Virus record (IMG/VR): IMGVR_UViG_3300005747_000223
Coordinates: 1-50,201 of that record
Origin: a virus
Reading direction: 5' to 3' (one strand)
Length of the DNA stretch: 50,201 nucleotides
A model generated the notes under the pieces. That model did no database searches. It had not been told where the DNA came from and worked only from the letters and a program-made list of their open reading frames with translations. Positions 6,801 through 15,058 of the stretch are shown one piece after another; position 1 is the first letter of the stretch; every line of letters starts with the position of its first letter. The translations under genes were made by a program, and so were the position numbers.

Positions 6801-7404
6801 ATATGGAAGGATGTCAAAGGTAGCAGAAAAGAATAGAGCTGGTATTTACTCTCATCCGTTCTTTGAACCGATGATAGAGTTTGAAAAAAGAAGTAAGCAG
6901 AGTATCACTTTTAATACAATGGTAAATATAGAAAAAGTTTCTCAAAATGCTGGATTGATGTCTCTTTATTCTATTATGCACGCAGCAGATAAGAATGGAT
7001 TTGTTACTCCACATATGGCTAGCGAAGCTCAAAGAATTGCAGAAGGGACAACTACTTTAGCAGGGGATTATAAAACTCCTATAGTATTTGGAAAAGGTAC
7101 AGCTCCTCATAAATCTTACATTGATAACCTTGCTTATGATAATTCAATGTTGATGAAAGGAAGAGAAAGCGGTACTATAAATAAAGTATCTAGAAAAAAT
7201 GGATACGGAAACTTGGACAAAAAGCTTTCTATAGATTCAACTAGAAGTAGTACAAGTGTTTATAATAAAAGAAGATACGAAGTATTCGATAGATACAATG
7301 TAGATAGAACAATGAAATTGCGTAGACAAATGACTATGCAAGAGATGCAGAAAAGCGGATTGAGACAATTGAATCAATCTCCAATAGGTCACCATAGGAT
7401 GTAA
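3805..7404 (+). CDS. Giant protein with exonuclease-like N-terminus and staphylococcal-nuclease domain, 1199 aa
   Basis: Residues 23-55 (VALDIETLGLAKG...) match the first motif of DEDD/DnaQ-type 3'-5' exonucleases, with D27 and E29 as metal ligands; the later exonuclease motifs are not clear. A long helical middle follows, then a hydrophobic glycine-rich segment at about 685-711 (VMVAAMGAVGMLGAIG). Residues about 877-1000 form a staphylococcal nuclease-like domain: R910 and D915-A-P-E918 in RLAGIDAPE, and R960 in TYGRQVGSLFIDG, correspond to the family's catalytic Arg, Asp, Glu and Arg. It starts at GTG 3805 with ACGGAG 8 nt before. Lying between the putative small and the large terminase genes, it may be a virion or injected protein that cuts host DNA or processes packaged DNA. 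The nuclease domain is secure; the rest is inference. Confidence 0.75.
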   Translation: MAKKNNPALQSNLNLIEAALKQEVALDIETLGLAKGSSIVELSIFDPNTNTVNQFRIAPNLTVTEASIKMQDVSNLRTSSSDVLIEHPALSRMREMEIEAKLKGQQAPKKIGKLDTVVLQTLLDDTLTGGTFEKDIKAKAGVSNLSIKSFAEMSDDELKRTVSAIQDIGEGALKTQAGADYFEKGVKEGSQFLARAYKEGGVGEILREEFVQGRVREASSKTPKTDQIGALRANLAKYSKNRNLILKVHDATAYEMLGKVQGLIKNKSVQIANAMFESKQIGALVAVAEQDIRRDLIAGRITKAEAASKSMQVSGIRTTLAETPVGVSDIMPISGKDVNQARMRAQITGDYSGLFRPMIEEMASGKHARVTDILDIVRSQSSFEQKLGIASRRTPNMLSVDVAQRLYGFAEAVGSGQGKKAQSKALLKKELHEGSYDVLSQSKVTRSTLMQTEALAEVANRTERGISLIQQAKKQEGSLYKAVVLAQVKKEAMPFMEEANIATRLSRAAENIVDKGFSPETSGTFKTGKERIRMTADGNLMKVASAMPGERLRLESLDDVLAHIKSRPNYAHADMMKGVNLFMKSINEGRQGGPIISFDQEAQKFQMTSDFNNLSKSDFKAAEAIKRDYLQDGFVELNKKMKAGKVAGLSPESIQSYVAGIEKSYLSKNSFIARHGNWKHIDFKAGKTAGVMVAAMGAVGMLGAIGNMLGGVRHQRGGPETLRTMNYERWFEANAQYHGLEEYDKRGNAGFSERGMGAVQRKQKTDFGSPYQGPGYSQYVMEQQALLRERKMYEMQAFAHTHFSNEGAVGNLLNSVMAAKDPQYSINSFLNSLAVTSRMIAPGSTFASRGQYVSGSDYAGMSDQQLFKVDLSKYKVSASDADTIVLQSKSANPKMAGFFGMNNKDSISIRLAGIDAPEMQHVGKEGQPLAERALGRLRAMMQSGKKMELLIDPNNITYGRQVGSLFIDGKNVQLDLIKSGDVKFLNFQRGGGNQFNPQIYGRMSKVAEKNRAGIYSHPFFEPMIEFEKRSKQSITFNTMVNIEKVSQNAGLMSLYSIMHAADKNGFVTPHMASEAQRIAEGTTTLAGDYKTPIVFGKGTAPHKSYIDNLAYDNSMLMKGRESGTINKVSRKNGYGNLDKKLSIDSTRSSTSVYNKRRYEVFDRYNVDRTMKLRRQMTMQEMQKSGLRQLNQSPIGHHRM

Positions 7405-7406
7405 TA

Positions 7407-8345
7407 ATGTTAGGAACTTTGATAGGAATGGCTACTGTAGCTGGAATGAATAAAATTGATCCAATGAGTATGCAACATGGGCATATGTACATGATGGGTT
7501 TAGGTCCAGCAGTTGGATTAGAAAAAGGCTCTAGTATTACTTATAATCTAGCAGATACTGGTGGGAGAATGGCTTATGAGTTTGGTGGTCAGGGATATTC
7601 TGCAGGTGCTACTAGAGCTAATGCAGGGGTAGATTTCAAACCTTTAGACCTAAATAAAATTAGTGCTGAGACTGGAAAGGGAACTAAGACCACCTTGGGA
7701 AAAGTAGTTCCTGGTGGTTTAGGTTCTGTAGCTATGTCTGCAATTGGACCTTTAATGTCTGCTGGATTTATAGTTGGTGGATTTAAAGAGAATGGTTTTG
7801 CTGGAGCAATGGATGCTTACTTTTTAGATATAGCCACTTCGAGAGCTATGTCTGCAGCAACTTTTGAAACAACAGTTACACAAGGAGCAGGTACAAACAG
7901 TTTGGGCACTGTTACTCACACTAGAAGACTTGGAATGCTAGGTAGTTTAGGTACTGGTATGGGTGCTTTTATGGGATACGAAATCGGTAATCAAATTGCT
8001 GGAGTGCCAGGTGGTTTTGTTGGTGCTACAATGGGATCAAAAGCGGCACTAGCTTTTGGAAGAAATCCTGCTGGTATGGGAGCTCTTGTTCTTGGAGGGT
8101 TAGCAGCGAAAAAAGCAGGGGAAGCAGTTGTTAGTAAAATTGGCCATATAGTTAAAAAAGGATATCAAAGAGGAAAAATGAGACATAGAATTGATACAGC
8201 TGGAAGTACTGCTGCCTTCTTTACACAAAATGCAATCACTACAAGAGGTAGAGCATTCGAAGCAATGAGAAAATCTCATTTAAATGCTAGAAGTGCATTA
8301 GGTATGGAAGCTAGTATGACTCATATGAATAGGAGCTACTTTTAA
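7407..8345 (+). CDS. Glycine-rich hydrophobic protein, 312 aa (probable virion or membrane-interacting)
   Basis: The product is dominated by glycine, alanine and methionine with several hydrophobic segments (for example LGTLIGMATVAGM, VAMSAIGPLMSAGFIVGG and MGALVLGGLAAKKAG) and a basic C-terminus. The composition resembles phage ejection or membrane-spanning virion proteins. No known family is recognised. It begins 2 nt after the nuclease-domain gene and overlaps the large terminase gene by one base (TAATG), so it is translated in the same operon. A role with the upstream giant protein is plausible but unproven. Confidence 0.6.
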   Translation: MLGTLIGMATVAGMNKIDPMSMQHGHMYMMGLGPAVGLEKGSSITYNLADTGGRMAYEFGGQGYSAGATRANAGVDFKPLDLNKISAETGKGTKTTLGKVVPGGLGSVAMSAIGPLMSAGFIVGGFKENGFAGAMDAYFLDIATSRAMSAATFETTVTQGAGTNSLGTVTHTRRLGMLGSLGTGMGAFMGYEIGNQIAGVPGGFVGATMGSKAALAFGRNPAGMGALVLGGLAAKKAGEAVVSKIGHIVKKGYQRGKMRHRIDTAGSTAAFFTQNAITTRGRAFEAMRKSHLNARSALGMEASMTHMNRSYF

Positions 8346-10543
8346 TGAGTAAAGAATTATATTTGAAAAATGAATTTGGTGTAACTTATCAAAATCCAGA
8401 AGCAAGAGTATCTGAAGAAACTATACAAGAATATAAAGAAAAGTATGGTATTCGTACAGATGTTCATAGAACTTGTGTAAATTGCCAAATAAGACAAATA
8501 CAAAAGTACAAAAACTTAATGGGAAAAGATCCAGAGTTTAAAGTTAAGTGCGATTTTATTCCAAAAGGACTTCCTAAAGGAGCGACTAAAAAAATTAAAG
8601 AGATAGTAGATAAAACTGACATCGAATACGATAGAGCTAAGAAGTTAATGTTATCTACAGTAGATCCTGTTGCATGGGCAGAGCTTATGTTCGGTTTTGA
8701 TGATAGCAATGAAAATTGGTGTATTAGAAACTATCAAAAAGAACAGCTGAGATGCTCTGCATACAGAAACGTAATCAGAGAAGGTCGTCGTTCCGGAAAG
8801 ACTTTTATTATGGCTCTTAAATTAGCTTATTATGCTTTCAACCTTATGATCGATAGAGGCTTTAATGCTTCAGGGGATAAACTTATCACTGGACCTTCAA
8901 TTATGATTGTTACTCCTTATCAAGCTCAGCTTACAAATATATTTAATGAAATAGAAATGCTTATCAAAAGAAATGTAGAACTTTCAGAACAAGTTGAAAC
9001 TGGAACTGGAGATAGCTTATATATTAAAACTCCAATGTATAAAATGGAGTTTAAGAATGGAGCTTCTATTAGAGGTTTTGTTTCTGGTTTAGGCGTAAAA
9101 GGCGATGGATCGGGTGGTGGTACTATTCGTGGTCAAAGTGCAGATGTAATTTATATGGATGAGATGGATATGATTCCGGAAGATATTTTGGATAAAGTTA
9201 TCACTCCTATCCTTTTAACTAAACCAGGCGTAAGACTAATTGCTACTTCGACTCCAATTGGTAAAAGAGGAAAGTTTTTTCAGTGGTGTTTAGAAAGACC
9301 AGACTATAAAGAAGATTACTATCCATCCTCAGTGTTACCTCATTGGGACTCTATTAAAGAGGAACTTTTAAATGAAAATACAGAAGAAGGTTTTAAAGCA
9401 GAGTATATGGCTGAATTTATTGAGGGCTCTTTTGGAGTGTTTAAGCCTTCTTGGATTTTTAATTCTAAAAGAGACTATCATTATAGTGAAGTAGATAGCG
9501 GAAGAAGTTTAAGGCAACTGGGTGTTGGGCCTGGTTCTGATATGATTACATGCATCGGCATCGACTGGAATAAAAATGCTGGAACAGAATTCTATGTAGT
9601 AGGATATTCTCCTAACGAAGGTGTATGGATAGCTTTAGATGCTGTAAATGTAGAAGCTACTCAATATTCAGCTAAACGCTGGATGGAAGAAGTAGTAAGG
9701 CTTAACTACAAATGGAAACCTAATTATATATACGCTGATGAAGGATACGGTCACACTATTTTAGAAGACTTAAAGCTGTATTCTCATAGAATGAGAATGA
9801 AAGACAATCCGACTCCAATGGATTTAGAAACGGCTAAATTGAATGACAGATTAGTTTCGTTTAACTTTTCAAGAAACTTAGAGATAAGAGATCCAGTAGA
9901 TCATACTCTTGTCAAGAAATCTGGAAAACATTTTTTAGTAGAAAATACAGTACGTATATTTGAAGATGGAAAAATGATTATACCAGCTAGCGATGATACT
10001 ATTACTAAGCAGATGATGAACTATGTAGTTTTGAGGCGCAATCCTCAAAACAATAAGCCTGTCTATGGAATGGATAATAACAACATTGGAGATCACAGAT
10101 TAGACGCTATGATGCTCGCTTTAGCTGGATTAACATTAGAAACATCAGTTTATTCCAATAACGGTATGGGAGATATAACTGTACCTGAATTTCTCCCCAG
10201 AGAAAGAGGTGAGCGTTGGCTAGAAACCAATGAAGAGGTTGGAATGATTAAAAGTGGAATTGAACAAGCCAGGGTTCCAAGAGCTTTTAATATATTGAAA
10301 ATTATGAGAGGAAATGGTTCGCCTGATCAAGATACATATATTAAAGAAAAAATGTACGCTCAAGGTATTTGGGAAGAAAGAGAAGAAACTTTTCAAAGGA
10401 AAAGCAGGAGTGAGCCTTTTAAATATCAAGAACAATCTACTATAATAGAATCAGTAAGTAAAGGAAATAACAATTTTAGACCTTCAGAACCTATAAGAAG
10501 AGGGCCTAAGCGTGGACGCAAAGGTAGAAGGTCTTGGAAATAA
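8345..10543 (+). CDS. terL: Terminase large subunit (packaging ATPase/nuclease), 732 aa
   Basis: This motor protein pumps DNA into the prohead and cuts it. The N-terminal ATPase shows Walker A GRRSGKT (147-153), Walker B VIYMDE (268-273) and the coupling motif ATSTPIGKRGKF (300-311). The C-terminal RNase H-fold nuclease shows acidic residues D407 (CIGIDWNKN), D465 (YIYADEGYG) and D583/D587 (GDHRLDAM). A cysteine pair (CVNC, 44-47) lies in an extended N-terminal region not needed in typical terminases. The C-terminal tail is very basic (RRGPKRGRKGRRSWK). Length is slightly above the usual 450-650 aa. Start ATG overlaps the previous stop by one base. Confidence 0.95.
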   Translation: MSKELYLKNEFGVTYQNPEARVSEETIQEYKEKYGIRTDVHRTCVNCQIRQIQKYKNLMGKDPEFKVKCDFIPKGLPKGATKKIKEIVDKTDIEYDRAKKLMLSTVDPVAWAELMFGFDDSNENWCIRNYQKEQLRCSAYRNVIREGRRSGKTFIMALKLAYYAFNLMIDRGFNASGDKLITGPSIMIVTPYQAQLTNIFNEIEMLIKRNVELSEQVETGTGDSLYIKTPMYKMEFKNGASIRGFVSGLGVKGDGSGGGTIRGQSADVIYMDEMDMIPEDILDKVITPILLTKPGVRLIATSTPIGKRGKFFQWCLERPDYKEDYYPSSVLPHWDSIKEELLNENTEEGFKAEYMAEFIEGSFGVFKPSWIFNSKRDYHYSEVDSGRSLRQLGVGPGSDMITCIGIDWNKNAGTEFYVVGYSPNEGVWIALDAVNVEATQYSAKRWMEEVVRLNYKWKPNYIYADEGYGHTILEDLKLYSHRMRMKDNPTPMDLETAKLNDRLVSFNFSRNLEIRDPVDHTLVKKSGKHFLVENTVRIFEDGKMIIPASDDTITKQMMNYVVLRRNPQNNKPVYGMDNNNIGDHRLDAMMLALAGLTLETSVYSNNGMGDITVPEFLPRERGERWLETNEEVGMIKSGIEQARVPRAFNILKIMRGNGSPDQDTYIKEKMYAQGIWEEREETFQRKSRSEPFKYQEQSTIIESVSKGNNNFRPSEPIRRGPKRGRKGRRSWK

Positions 10544-10569
10544 ATTTTAAACAACAAGGGAAATAAAAA

Positions 10570-11991
10570 ATGGCTTTAAATAAAAGAGTGATAGAAAGAG
10601 CGCTAAATGCGACCTTTGGCGAGAGTACACTTACTCCATTTAGAAGAAATGCTGAGTTTTTCGGCAGTCTTGATTTAAAAACTAGAAAAGACGTTTTATC
10701 GGGTGTCCCGAAGGCGGCGGAGAATATAGAGAATGTTGTAGCAAGGACTAATCAAGTCTTAGATCAAGGGGCGCCTGTTTTGAGATACGATAGCAATACG
10801 AACATGATGTCTACAATCTCAAATACTAATGGCACCCGCACTGTAAAAAGGCAACAATTTGCCGCAGAGAGTGTGGATGATGCGAATAAAAACTTGCATG
10901 GCTTTTTAATGCAGCATTCAAGTGAATATCAGCAAAATGTTAGATTTGCAACTGCACAACGTAAACAAGAGCTAAGTTATCAGAGGGTACAAGCAAGAAG
11001 AAATAAAGCAAAAAAAGAGAACTTCTTTGACGCTGATGCTCGAAAACTTCGCGAAGAACGACTAATGGGAGCTAGAGAAAGAGGTCAAATTAAGCAAGAT
11101 TCTAATGCTGAGTATCGGTTAAATAAAAAAGAGATGTCACCAGCACAAAGAGCACAGGCAGTTGAGGAATTTGACGCTCCTATAAATCAAAAATATCAAA
11201 AAGATATGGACTTTTTAACGGGAAAATCACAACAGGCTGCCGATATGGGGAATTATCCTTTGCAAGGTCGAATTGATGAAGGAATTAAAAAATTTGAAGC
11301 AGGAGAAATAACTGACCCAGAAGACATTATGAGAATGAATTACAAAACCGAAAAATATGTTGAGCCTACCTATGGAAAACAAAGCATTATGGATAGAGTT
11401 ATGCGTCGTCCAAAAGAAGAAATAACGCCAGGAAGATATACCTATGAAAAAAACAATGTAGGAGAAGCACTTGGATATGAATTTAAAGGTGCAGCATCAA
11501 AACAAAAATCTAATGGTTCCATAAATCCAGTATCTTCAGAAAAAGCAGGAGCTGGAGATGTTACTCCTGGAGATATGGGTTATGCAGGTTTTAGTAACGC
11601 TTTCGAAAGGCATGCAGCTGGAGCTGCTATTGGAGCAGGAATGGGAATGATGTCAGAAGGTGAAGTTTCAGTAGGTGGAGCTGCAAGAGGAGCAATGTTT
11701 GGTGTAGTAGGTGGTAAAGCTGCTCGAATGTTTACTGGGTCTATGAGAGGTGGAGCTGTCAATTCAATGGCTAGAGGAGTTGGAGATACTCTTTCTTCTG
11801 CTGGTCCAAATACTATGAGAGAAACTGCTGGTCAATTTATAAATAAAACTATGAGTGGATTCGATGCTGCTAAATCTCAAGAAGCTATGCGTATGGCTAC
11901 TTTTGCAGGAGCTGGATTGGCTGGATTTTCTATGGGAAGAGATAGAAACCACTCAAGAGGAATGAATGGTAGCCGAGGAAGTAGATTCTAG
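10570..11991 (+). CDS. Unrecognised protein, 473 aa, with glycine-rich hydrophobic C-terminal segment
   Basis: Residues 1-330 are charged, Gln/Lys/Glu-rich and largely helical. Residues about 347-385 form a Gly/Ala-rich hydrophobic segment (AAGAAIGAGMGMMSEG, GAMFGVVGGKAARMF). A second such stretch lies near the end (MATFAGAGLAGFSMG). This layout resembles phage internal or ejected virion proteins and the 312-aa neighbour. A good ribosome-binding site (AAGGG) precedes the ATG at 10570. It is followed by a GC-rich hairpin at 12019-12037. Function unknown. Confidence 0.65.
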   Translation: MALNKRVIERALNATFGESTLTPFRRNAEFFGSLDLKTRKDVLSGVPKAAENIENVVARTNQVLDQGAPVLRYDSNTNMMSTISNTNGTRTVKRQQFAAESVDDANKNLHGFLMQHSSEYQQNVRFATAQRKQELSYQRVQARRNKAKKENFFDADARKLREERLMGARERGQIKQDSNAEYRLNKKEMSPAQRAQAVEEFDAPINQKYQKDMDFLTGKSQQAADMGNYPLQGRIDEGIKKFEAGEITDPEDIMRMNYKTEKYVEPTYGKQSIMDRVMRRPKEEITPGRYTYEKNNVGEALGYEFKGAASKQKSNGSINPVSSEKAGAGDVTPGDMGYAGFSNAFERHAAGAAIGAGMGMMSEGEVSVGGAARGAMFGVVGGKAARMFTGSMRGGAVNSMARGVGDTLSSAGPNTMRETAGQFINKTMSGFDAAKSQEAMRMATFAGAGLAGFSMGRDRNHSRGMNGSRGSRF

Positions 11992-12018
11992 TTATACTAA
12001 TATTTAAGTAAAAAAGTA

Positions 12019-12037
12019 GGGGTGCGATTCGCACCCC
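12019..12037. terminator. GC-rich hairpin in the head operon
   Basis: GGGGTGCG and CGCACCCC form a perfect 8-bp stem with loop ATT. The plus-strand side lacks a T-run (AAGATATATAATG follows), while the minus side has ACTTTTTTAC a few bases on. It may be a weak terminator, a processing or mRNA-stability hairpin, or precede a promoter-like TATAAT at about 12043. Confidence 0.5.
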
Positions 12038-12065
12038 AAGATATATAATGTTTAAAGAGGTTTAA

Positions 12066-12503
12066 ATGTCTTTAGTTTTTTTTGATAAAAATATGAAAGC
12101 TTTTAACGGAGATCCATTTAGAAGTTTTCATGATGGTTATTCTGGAGAAGTATTTGAAGATAAAATTTATATAAAAAATTTAGATAAAACTAGATTTTAT
12201 ACAGAAGTAACAGCAGAAGCAAAGTTTAAAAATATTTATCAGCAAGATACTGGAGAATATGGGAACACTGGATGGAGCATTAAATTAATGTATGGAGAGA
12301 GACAGCCTACGGAAGAAGAGTGGTCTTACGTTCCTCCTGCATCTATTATATCCATTCCAGACATTGGCACTAGAGAAAGAGCAGATACAATTAGAAAACA
12401 CCCTGTTTGGGTGAGAATTTTTTGCCCAGGAAACAGTAGAGCTCAAATTAAAAAAAATATTTTTATAGAACTTCAATATTATGAAAAGGTTGTAAATGTC
12501 TAA
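12066..12503 (+). CDS. Unrecognised head-region protein, 145 aa
   Basis: A compact, probably beta-rich soluble protein (MSLVFFDKNMKAFNGD to LQYYEKVVNV) with YQQDTGEYGNTGWSIKLMYG and PTEEEWSYVPP as its most distinctive blocks. There is no signal peptide or membrane segment. AGAGG lies 6 nt before the ATG at 12066. It overlaps the next gene by 8 nt. Its place between the terminase and portal genes suggests a virion or assembly protein, but the family is not recognised. Confidence 0.65.
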   Translation: MSLVFFDKNMKAFNGDPFRSFHDGYSGEVFEDKIYIKNLDKTRFYTEVTAEAKFKNIYQQDTGEYGNTGWSIKLMYGERQPTEEEWSYVPPASIISIPDIGTRERADTIRKHPVWVRIFCPGNSRAQIKKNIFIELQYYEKVVNV

Positions 12504-13011
12504 AAAAGAATTTAACAGTATGATTGATTTCCAAAACATATTAGATGAATTGGAAAAAGTAACTTACCAACATGAAGGAAAGCCTTTAAATTTTAACATT
12601 AAAGAAAAGTTTGAAACTTTAAGAGAAGAAGCAATAAGAGAAGCAGAGCAAGATTTAGATAATATCTTCAATCAAGCGGTAATGAAAAATGTAAAAACTT
12701 TAGATAAGATTCCAGAACCTTTAACTGAAAAAGAAGCAGAAGCTTTTGAAGATAAGAAGACTGAAACTAGAGCTAAAATAGAACTTAATAAAAGAAAAAT
12801 AGAATATGCTAAAGCGCTTTTAGAAAAAAGGATAGAAGAAAAGCAAGGCTACTCTATGGATCTAAAAGAAAGAAAGATTACAAAGAAAGCTGCTAAAAGA
12901 TTTTTCAAAGAGAATAAAAACGAAATTACTTTTGAAGATTATAAAATTGCAAGAGAATTTAAAAATAAACAAAACAAAAAAGAAGTAAAAGATTTTATGA
13001 AGGATGATTAA
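12496..13011 (+). CDS. Coiled-coil protein, 171 aa
   Basis: A very charged Lys/Glu-rich helical protein with long heptad-like stretches (about residues 30-150), such as KFETLREEAIREAEQDLDN. No catalytic or membrane features. It starts at an ATG inside the previous gene's end, so translation is coupled. It could be an assembly chaperone or scaffold-type protein for the head. Function not assigned. Confidence 0.6.
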   Translation: MSKKEFNSMIDFQNILDELEKVTYQHEGKPLNFNIKEKFETLREEAIREAEQDLDNIFNQAVMKNVKTLDKIPEPLTEKEAEAFEDKKTETRAKIELNKRKIEYAKALLEKRIEEKQGYSMDLKERKITKKAAKRFFKENKNEITFEDYKIAREFKNKQNKKEVKDFMKDD

Positions 13012-13013
13012 CT

Positions 13014-13346
13014 GTGGGATTCTTAAAAAGAAGTATAAAAGGTATAGGTCTAGTAGAAGACGATGAGGCCGGTAGCTCTAATAACGGTTCAGGCATCTCT
13101 TTGGAAGAAGAAAAATATATGAGCTTGTTTATGAAAATGGGAAGAGATTTTGTTCATCAAGAAGACTTTTACAGAATAATGGAAAGGCTTTTGGAAGTTC
13201 TAGATATAGATGAATCTGAACTAGAGCTAGATAGAAGTAAAAGTGGCGCTGAGCAAAGAGCTGAAGAGTATAAGCATTTTTTAAAAACAAGTCAGTCCGG
13301 AAGTGACTACTATCCAGACCTAATAGATTTAAATAAAGAAGATTAA
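13014..13346 (+). CDS. Unrecognised acidic protein, 110 aa
   Basis: Product MGFLKRSIKGIGLVEDDEAG... with a basic, amphipathic N-terminus and an acidic remainder (DIDESELELDRSK). It is read from a GTG start at 13014, with AAGGAT upstream, 2 nt after the preceding stop. The next gene begins 2 nt after its own stop. No known domain. Probably part of the same assembly gene group. Confidence 0.55.
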   Translation: MGFLKRSIKGIGLVEDDEAGSSNNGSGISLEEEKYMSLFMKMGRDFVHQEDFYRIMERLLEVLDIDESELELDRSKSGAEQRAEEYKHFLKTSQSGSDYYPDLIDLNKED

Positions 13347-13348
13347 AT

Positions 13349-15049
13349 ATGAGTATTGAACAAGATCAAAATTATTTAGATGCATGTAAAATTGTAGAAT
13401 CTTATGAAAGAGCGGTTAGGTCTGAAAGAAATGAGCTTTCAATACTTTTGATGATGGAAGCCAGTATAGAATTTATGAAAGAAATTCTTGAATCTGGAGA
13501 AGCTGCACTGAATGAAATGGATATAGTAGATGATAATCCTGCTCCAGAAAGAGAAATAGAAGTAAATATACCAGACAATAATCAAGGTGTATCAAATCAA
13601 AGTCAAGATCAAAATTCTTGCGCGGAAGAAAAAGATTTTGTATCTTTAGATGGTGCTACTATAAATTTTAATTCTCCTGACAATATATCGCTAGATGCAA
13701 GTGAACTATTGGTAGATCCTGTAAATGCTATAGATAGCTTTCTTGGAGGAGATGGTGAAATAACCCCTGAAGATATACAGAAAAGCGCTAGTGAATGTTT
13801 TGACTGCAACTTAAAGGCTGAGTTTGATTTTCAAATCAAACCAATAAATCTTTTATCAGAGTTGATGCCATTGATTAATCAGATTGGAGCAATGCTAGAC
13901 AATGTAATAAATGAACTTAAGCCTTTTGATTTAATGGCTAATTTATGCAATATGAGTAAAAATGTAAGATTATTTTGTTTACCTGATTTACTTTCAATTC
14001 TAGTAACTCTAGAAGGGTTAATACAGAGATACATAGGTGAAGCTTTTAAGCTTGTTTTAAACTGGACATTTATTATTGGTCCATTAATTAAAGGTATTGT
14101 AGATATTGCAGCGACTTTAATGGAACAAATAAGAAGGCTGCTAGTTGCTCCGTTAGATTGTGCAGCAGGAGTCATTGGTACAATTTTAAACTTTGAAGAA
14201 TCTGTAAAAGATAAATTTAGCAATATGGAAGCTTTTGCTGCATCTTTTGTTGATTATAATTACGAAACAAAAAGTAATGCTTTGAGCAGAAATATGAAGT
14301 TTAGTCCAAGCCCAGAATCAAATAATGTGAGAAATGCAAAAACAAATAAAAAAAAGAAGAGTGATTCAAATGCTGAATATAATCTTACCTATGGATGGGA
14401 GTTTAGCATAAATGATACTTTAGCTTCTTCCTATCAAAAGAAAAAAGAACAGATTAAAGCTAGGCAGCGTTTAAAGAAAAGAAATAAAGCAATTGAAAAA
14501 TTAAATAAAGATCCTAGAAAAGCACAAAGTATTTTAGAGCAAGCAGAAGAAAATATTTCACCAGAAATAATGAGTTTAGGAGATATAGACAAAAAATCAG
14601 TTACTCAAGCTGAAATAGATGCAATCGAAGAAGAGTTTGGAAGATTGGCTGAGCAAGAAAATCAAGGTATGCTTAAGAATTTATTATTTGCAATAAATGA
14701 AGGAAAGGCTTGGATTAACAACTTGCATGCAAATTTATTATTATCTTTGAAAACTTTAAATGCTTTAGTAGCCAATAATCTAGAAGTATCTTTAAAATTA
14801 GGTGGATGGGTGCTTATGATATTTGATATGATTAAAGTAATTCAATTAATTGTTTACTTTTTTAAGAGCGGAAATTTCAAAAGCATTTGTGATATAATGG
14901 ACAATGATCCGGAAAGACTAAAAGATATTTTAGAAAGAGATTTTAAATGGGCTGCTGTTGATTTAGAAAACACACAAAAACAAATAGACGAATGGGAAGA
15001 ACAAGTAATGTTATTTGCCAATCAAGAAGAGTTAATAACTTGTGAATAG
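13349..15049 (+). CDS. Unrecognised protein, 566 aa, with hydrophobic helical core
   Basis: The acidic N-terminus (1-150) leads to a hydrophobic helical region at about residues 160-285 (LLSELMPLINQIGAMLDNVI; LNWTFIIGPLIKGIVDIAAT) that contains five cysteines. A charged linker follows, then another hydrophobic segment at about 480-515 (LGGWVLMIFDMIKVIQLIVYF). Multiple membrane-like segments in a gene set directly before the portal are unusual. It may be an internal or ejected virion protein, or a portal-vertex factor. The start ATG at 13349 is tight behind the previous gene. No family recognised. Confidence 0.6.
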   Translation: MSIEQDQNYLDACKIVESYERAVRSERNELSILLMMEASIEFMKEILESGEAALNEMDIVDDNPAPEREIEVNIPDNNQGVSNQSQDQNSCAEEKDFVSLDGATINFNSPDNISLDASELLVDPVNAIDSFLGGDGEITPEDIQKSASECFDCNLKAEFDFQIKPINLLSELMPLINQIGAMLDNVINELKPFDLMANLCNMSKNVRLFCLPDLLSILVTLEGLIQRYIGEAFKLVLNWTFIIGPLIKGIVDIAATLMEQIRRLLVAPLDCAAGVIGTILNFEESVKDKFSNMEAFAASFVDYNYETKSNALSRNMKFSPSPESNNVRNAKTNKKKKSDSNAEYNLTYGWEFSINDTLASSYQKKKEQIKARQRLKKRNKAIEKLNKDPRKAQSILEQAEENISPEIMSLGDIDKKSVTQAEIDAIEEEFGRLAEQENQGMLKNLLFAINEGKAWINNLHANLLLSLKTLNALVANNLEVSLKLGGWVLMIFDMIKVIQLIVYFFKSGNFKSICDIMDNDPERLKDILERDFKWAAVDLENTQKQIDEWEEQVMLFANQEELITCE

Positions 15050-15058
15050 GTTTAAATT

